From Ilex aquifolium (Eukaryota; Streptophyta; Magnoliopsida; Aquifoliales; Aquifoliaceae), in contig OX637394.1 in the NCBI GenBank assembly GCA_951799425.1, positions 33,330,001-33,394,000 of the forward strand: a DNA stretch of 64,000 nt. The letters are read 5' to 3'. Positions 60,781 through 64,000 of the stretch are shown piece after piece. The notes under the pieces are model-generated. The model saw nothing but the letters and a program-made list of their open reading frames with translations. It had not been told where the DNA came from and ran no database searches. The translations under genes and the position numbers were made by a program. Every line of letters starts with the position of its first letter. The first letter of the stretch is position 1.

Positions 60781-61640
60781 TATGGGTAATAGTTCCAACT
60801 CTTTTGGTAGGGGTTCCAACTGTTGGGGTAGGGGTTCCAACTCTTGGGGGAGGGGTTCTAACTTTTTTGGGTAGGGGTACCAACTTTTTTTGGGTAGGGG
60901 TTCCAACTTTTTGGGGTAGGGGTTCCAACTCTTGGGGGGAGGGGTTCCAACTCTTGTGGGAGGGGTTCCAACTTTTTTGGGTAGAGGTTCCAACTTTTTT
61001 AGGTAAGGGTTCCAATTTTTATGGATAGTGGTCCCAACTTTTTTGGGCAAGGGTTCCAACTTTTGGGGGGGTTCTAACTTTTTTGGGTTTGGGTTCCAAC
61101 TCTTGGGGGAGGGGTTCCAACAATTTTAGTAGGGGTTCCAACTGTTGGGGGGTAAGAGTTTCAACTCTTAGGGGGAGGGGTTCCAACTTTTTTGGGTAGG
61201 AGTTTCAAAATTTTTGGGTAGAGGTTCCAACTTTTTTGGGTAAGGGTTCTAATTTTTATAGTTAATAGTTCCAACTCTTTTGGGTAAGGATTTCAACTTT
61301 TATGGGTAATAGTTCCAACTCTTTTGGGTAGGGGTTCCAACTCTTAGGGTGAGGGGTTCCAACATTTTTGGGTAAGGGTTCCAACTTTTTTGGGTGGGGG
61401 TTTCATCTTTTTTGGTTAGGGGTTCCAACTCTTGGGAGGAGGGGTTCCAACTCTTGTGGGAGGGGTTCCAACTTTTTTGGGTAGATGTTCCAACTTTTTT
61501 GGGTAAGGGTTCCAACTTTTGGGGAGGTTCTAACTTTTTTGGGTTTGGGTTCCAACTCTTGGGGGAGGGGTTCCAACAATTTTAGTAGGGGTTCCAACTG
61601 TTGGGGGGTAAGGGTTCCTACTCTAAAGGGGAGGGATTAT
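60781..61640 (+). repeat. G-rich ~22-bp minisatellite (GGGTAGGGGTTCCAACTYTT)
   Basis: About forty units of GGTTCCAACTCTTGGGGGAGG-like sequence, with runs of three to six G. Longer blocks repeat with a period of several hundred bases (compare 60900-61140 and 61430-61610). It abuts the R/U5-like part of the Tat-like element, so it may form the U3 part of that LTR. Long proline- and lysine-rich frames on the minus strand are by-products. Confidence 0.88.
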
Positions 61641-61862
61641 CTCCCGGTAACATTGTTCATCAATAAAGATCTCCGACCACCGCAGTCGTTCCCAAGAGTA
61701 GAGTAGGTCACCCGGACCGAACCACTATAAATCTTTGTGTTGACTCTATATTTACTGTTTTGCCATTGATCTGTCACTAATTATCTGTTTATTGCTCATT
61801 AACCGCACCCATTCATATTCTTTACTGTTGATTTTGCGCAATACCGATTTGTGCATCATCAG

Positions 61863-61880
61863 TTTGGCGCTGTCTGTGGG
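61863..61880 (+). promoter_or_regulatory. Primer-binding-like site, right Tat-like element
   Basis: TTTGGCGCTGTCTGTGGG follows the LTR end CATCATCA directly. Confidence 0.65.
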
Positions 61881-61912
61881 AAACGATTAGTTTTCCTGTT
61901 CTCTTTCAATAC

Positions 61913-63457
61913 ATGACAATCACTGCCAGATCAATGTTTCAACAACCGGGAGATAACAACCCGGCCCATTGGGAGGAGGCTCCCTCTCCCCTTGTACCGT
62001 CGGAATCGTCCACCGCTGTGACTCCTGTCGCCGGGCAACAACTCTTACAAACCATGCAGCTGCTAGTAAAACAAAACCAGCAGATCATCCAGTTGATGCT
62101 CGCCCAGGGAGGCGCCATCCCTCACCCTGCAGGAGGAGCCCCACTCCCTCCAACGGGAGAGGAGAAGCAACCCCTCCCTTTCGGGCGCCAGAAAGCCCCT
62201 CACCATGGGGCCCCTCGCTAGAATGCCCCAAGGCCACACCAGGGCGCCCCCTCGCCCAACAGTCCCTCCTCAACGTGCGGGGAGCTCACGTGTATCCCCT
62301 CCACACATACCTGCACAGGAGAGTGAAGACGGCGATAACCAATATGGTGACCATGAAAACCAGTACCACCACCCGACGGAGAATGTCCCCAACCACTAGG
62401 ACGAGAAAATCAGAGAGGTACAAAATCAACTCGGTGATGCCCTCAATGCCATCAAGGCACAGGGGCCTGAAACCGTGGACTACCTGGTAAGACGCACTGA
62501 TACACCATTAATTGCTGATATAGTTAACTATCCCCTACCCTCGAAGTTCAAGATGCCTACCATCGAGATCTTCGACGGTACCAAGGAACCTCTCGACCAC
62601 CTTGACACATACAAGTCTCTCATGCAACTCCACAACATGCCTGCAGAGATTATGTGTAGAGCTTTCCCTATTACCTTGAAGGGGTCTGCTCACCAATGGT
62701 TTGCAAAGATCAAACCCTCCTCCATCCACTCCTTCGCAGAACTGAGTAGATCATTTGTCTCCCACTTCATTGGGGGACGCCGACATCAGAGGCATGTAAC
62801 TCACCTGCTCACCATCAAGCAGGACAAGGATGAAAGCCTCAGAGACTACCTCGCCGTTTCAACGAGGAGGCTCTCCAGATTGAGGAGCCAGATGATATGG
62901 TAGCCCTGGCCGCCTTTATCGTTGGTCTGCGCTCCTCCAGTTTTATGTTCTCCGTCCTCAAAAAGCCGCCCTCCAGCATGCCCGAGCTGCTGTCAAGGGC
63001 CCAGAAGTATATGAATGCCGAGGATGTCACCAAGGCCCGTCAAGGTGAGTCCTCCCGAGGAGGAGAGAAAATGTAGGACACCTGTGAAGACAAGTGGGAG
63101 GTAGAGAACAAAAGAAATAGGACAGAGAGAATCTCTCTCAGGGACCGTCTTGGTCCCCCACCTCTGAGAGAGCGACAAGCTCTCACGCCACTCAATGCCT
63201 CGGTGGAGCACATCCTATTCCAGTTATAGGATGACCCCGCTCTCTGCTGGCCCGAAAAAATGAAGTCTGCTCCAAACCGCAGAAATCCCAGAAGGTACTA
63301 TCGCTTCCACCGCGACCATGGCCACGACCCTGACGACTACTTTGATCTTAAAAGGCAGATTGAGGAGCTCATACAGCGTGGCCAATTGAGGCAGTACATT
63401 GCTGGTAGAGGAAAGGCCCCGCCACCTAGCCGAGACCAGGACGACAGAGAACGCTAG
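61913..63457 (+). pseudogene. gag: Tat-like gag, right copy
   Basis: ATG at 61913 (MTITARSMFQQPGDNNPAHW). There is a frame change in the proline-rich part and a TAG at 62397-62399. The core is readable from 62475: MPTIEIFDGTKEPLDHL, FPITLKGSAHQWFAKI, SFVSHFIGGRRHQRHV. A one-base loss near 62853 breaks it, where the left copy is intact. The core resumes with VALAAFIVGLRSSSF to TAG after GGEKM. The zinc-like region reads YYRFHRDHGHDPDDYFDLK, with both zinc cysteines changed to tyrosine; the left copy keeps them. The uninterrupted site of the hAT insertion is seen at about 62403-62420. Confidence 0.87.
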
Positions 63458-63825
63458 CAACCCCTCGGAGAAATCCAGACAATCTCCTGATGGCTAGGAG
63501 GAAGAGGCAACTCCGAATCCGCCGGGAAAGTCCTATGGGACACCGACATCTAAAGATTTTATCTATCATTTATTGTTTCAGTCAATTTATTTTATTATTT
63601 ATTATTTTATGAAATAAAACTCTGCAAAGATTATTGTTTCTGAAATGTCTTGTTTTCCTAAAATTGACAAACAGCTCCCAGCAGCGCAGGCGCTCAGACG
63701 AGGGGTCTCGCCCTCTCCACCTTGGGCGCCTCTCATGATGCCGCCTAGACGATGGATCTCGTCCCCTCTCACCAGGCACCCAGCACCTTTGGCGCCCGCC
63801 CTCATCATCTCCATTTCAATGAGTT
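63458..63825. other. Spacer between gag and 76-bp array
   Basis: A short GC-richer piece, an AT-rich stretch (TTTATTATTTATTATTTTATG) and another GC-rich block containing GCGCAGGCGCTCAGACGAGG. The same spacer lies at 2700-3062 inverted. No supported gene. Confidence 0.6.
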
Positions 63826-64000
63826 AGCCTCTGTTACGGCAGCCATCTCCCGAGACTACACGTAGCTCGGCCTCTATGACTCTGCTCTCGCGTAAGTAGT
63901 CAGCCTCTGCTACGGCAGCCATCTCTCGAGACTACACATAGCTCGACCTCTATGACTTTACTCTCGCGTAAGTAGTCAGCCTCTGATACGGTAGCCATCT
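63826..64000 (+). repeat. 76-bp tandem array, right copy (continues beyond window)
   Basis: Two units and part of a third of the repeat seen inverted at 2041-2700 (GTAGTCAGCCTCTG, CCTCTATGACTCTGCTCTCG). Confidence 0.9.

Larger units (their letters stand above)
61641..64000 (+). mobile_element. Non-autonomous Tat-like element, right copy, truncated by window end
   Basis: LTR end region with a TATA-like ACTATAAATC near 61721 and final CATCATCA at 61861; primer-like site; gag 61913-63457; AT-rich spacer; 76-bp array from 63826 to the window end. Same order as the left copy. Pol is absent between gag and the array. Confidence 0.78.

Noticed and set aside
60733..61597. Proline/lysine-rich frames (EPLPKKVGT repeats) resembling a structural protein
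   Set aside because: By-product of the 22-bp G-rich minisatellite; open in several frames and both strands, without a start context or conserved domain.

Overview
The window is repeat-dense plant nuclear DNA, almost certainly from an angiosperm. It holds long-LTR Ty3/gypsy retrotransposons of the kind found only in plant genomes, with initiator-tRNA-Met-type primer sites, chromodomain-type integrase tails and a Tat-like gag. It also holds a plant-type hAT miniature element and long AT-rich repeat tracts. I found no intact host gene, tRNA, rRNA or CRISPR. The species cannot be named from the sequence.

Layout: 1-1870 is a minus-strand piece of a chimeric Ty3/gypsy derivative. 2041-5381 is a minus-strand Tat-like gag-only element carrying a 76-bp tandem array and split by a hAT element (4112-4756). 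5814-15023 is a complete but inactivated Tekay/Del-like element with 2.2-kb LTRs and target duplication CACTG. 15295-33543 is a rearranged cluster of a second LTR family (here 'F'): a plus LTR abutting a minus LTR, a decayed minus-strand internal region, and a truncated plus LTR. Nested in that plus LTR is a 7.4-kb element with LTRs but no coding interior (24656-32101, target duplication TGCCT). 33544-60780, once the insertions are removed, is one AT-rich locus of about 7.5 kb that reverses strand several times. Into it went a solo LTR (36653-38689), a full-length chimeric element (38756-49468) with a solo LTR nested in its 3' LTR, a solo LTR containing another solo LTR (51605-56381), and an F-family solo LTR (57132-59361). 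60781-64000 is a second Tat-like element, on the plus strand, preceded by a G-rich minisatellite.

Every gag-pol reading frame is broken by nonsense codons, frameshifts or large deletions. Insertion order can be read from intact 5-bp target duplications (CACTG, TGCCT, AATTA twice, GTTTG, AGATG, AGAAT, TAATT) and one 8-bp hAT duplication (CTCTGATT).

The most interesting signals are: (1) a chimeric non-autonomous lineage in which RT, RNase H and the integrase core are replaced by an LTR-leader-like segment with an expanded minisatellite, present twice with the same junctions; (2) a GT...AG pair at matching places in all LTR families, suggesting an intron of about 1 kb inside the LTR leader; (3) a conserved stem-loop near the 3' end of several LTR families; (4) family-specific palindromic motif arrays, next to TATA boxes in two LTRs; (5) AT-rich fold-back arrays around a possible captured exon pair; (6) two Tat-like gag copies sharing the same stop codons.
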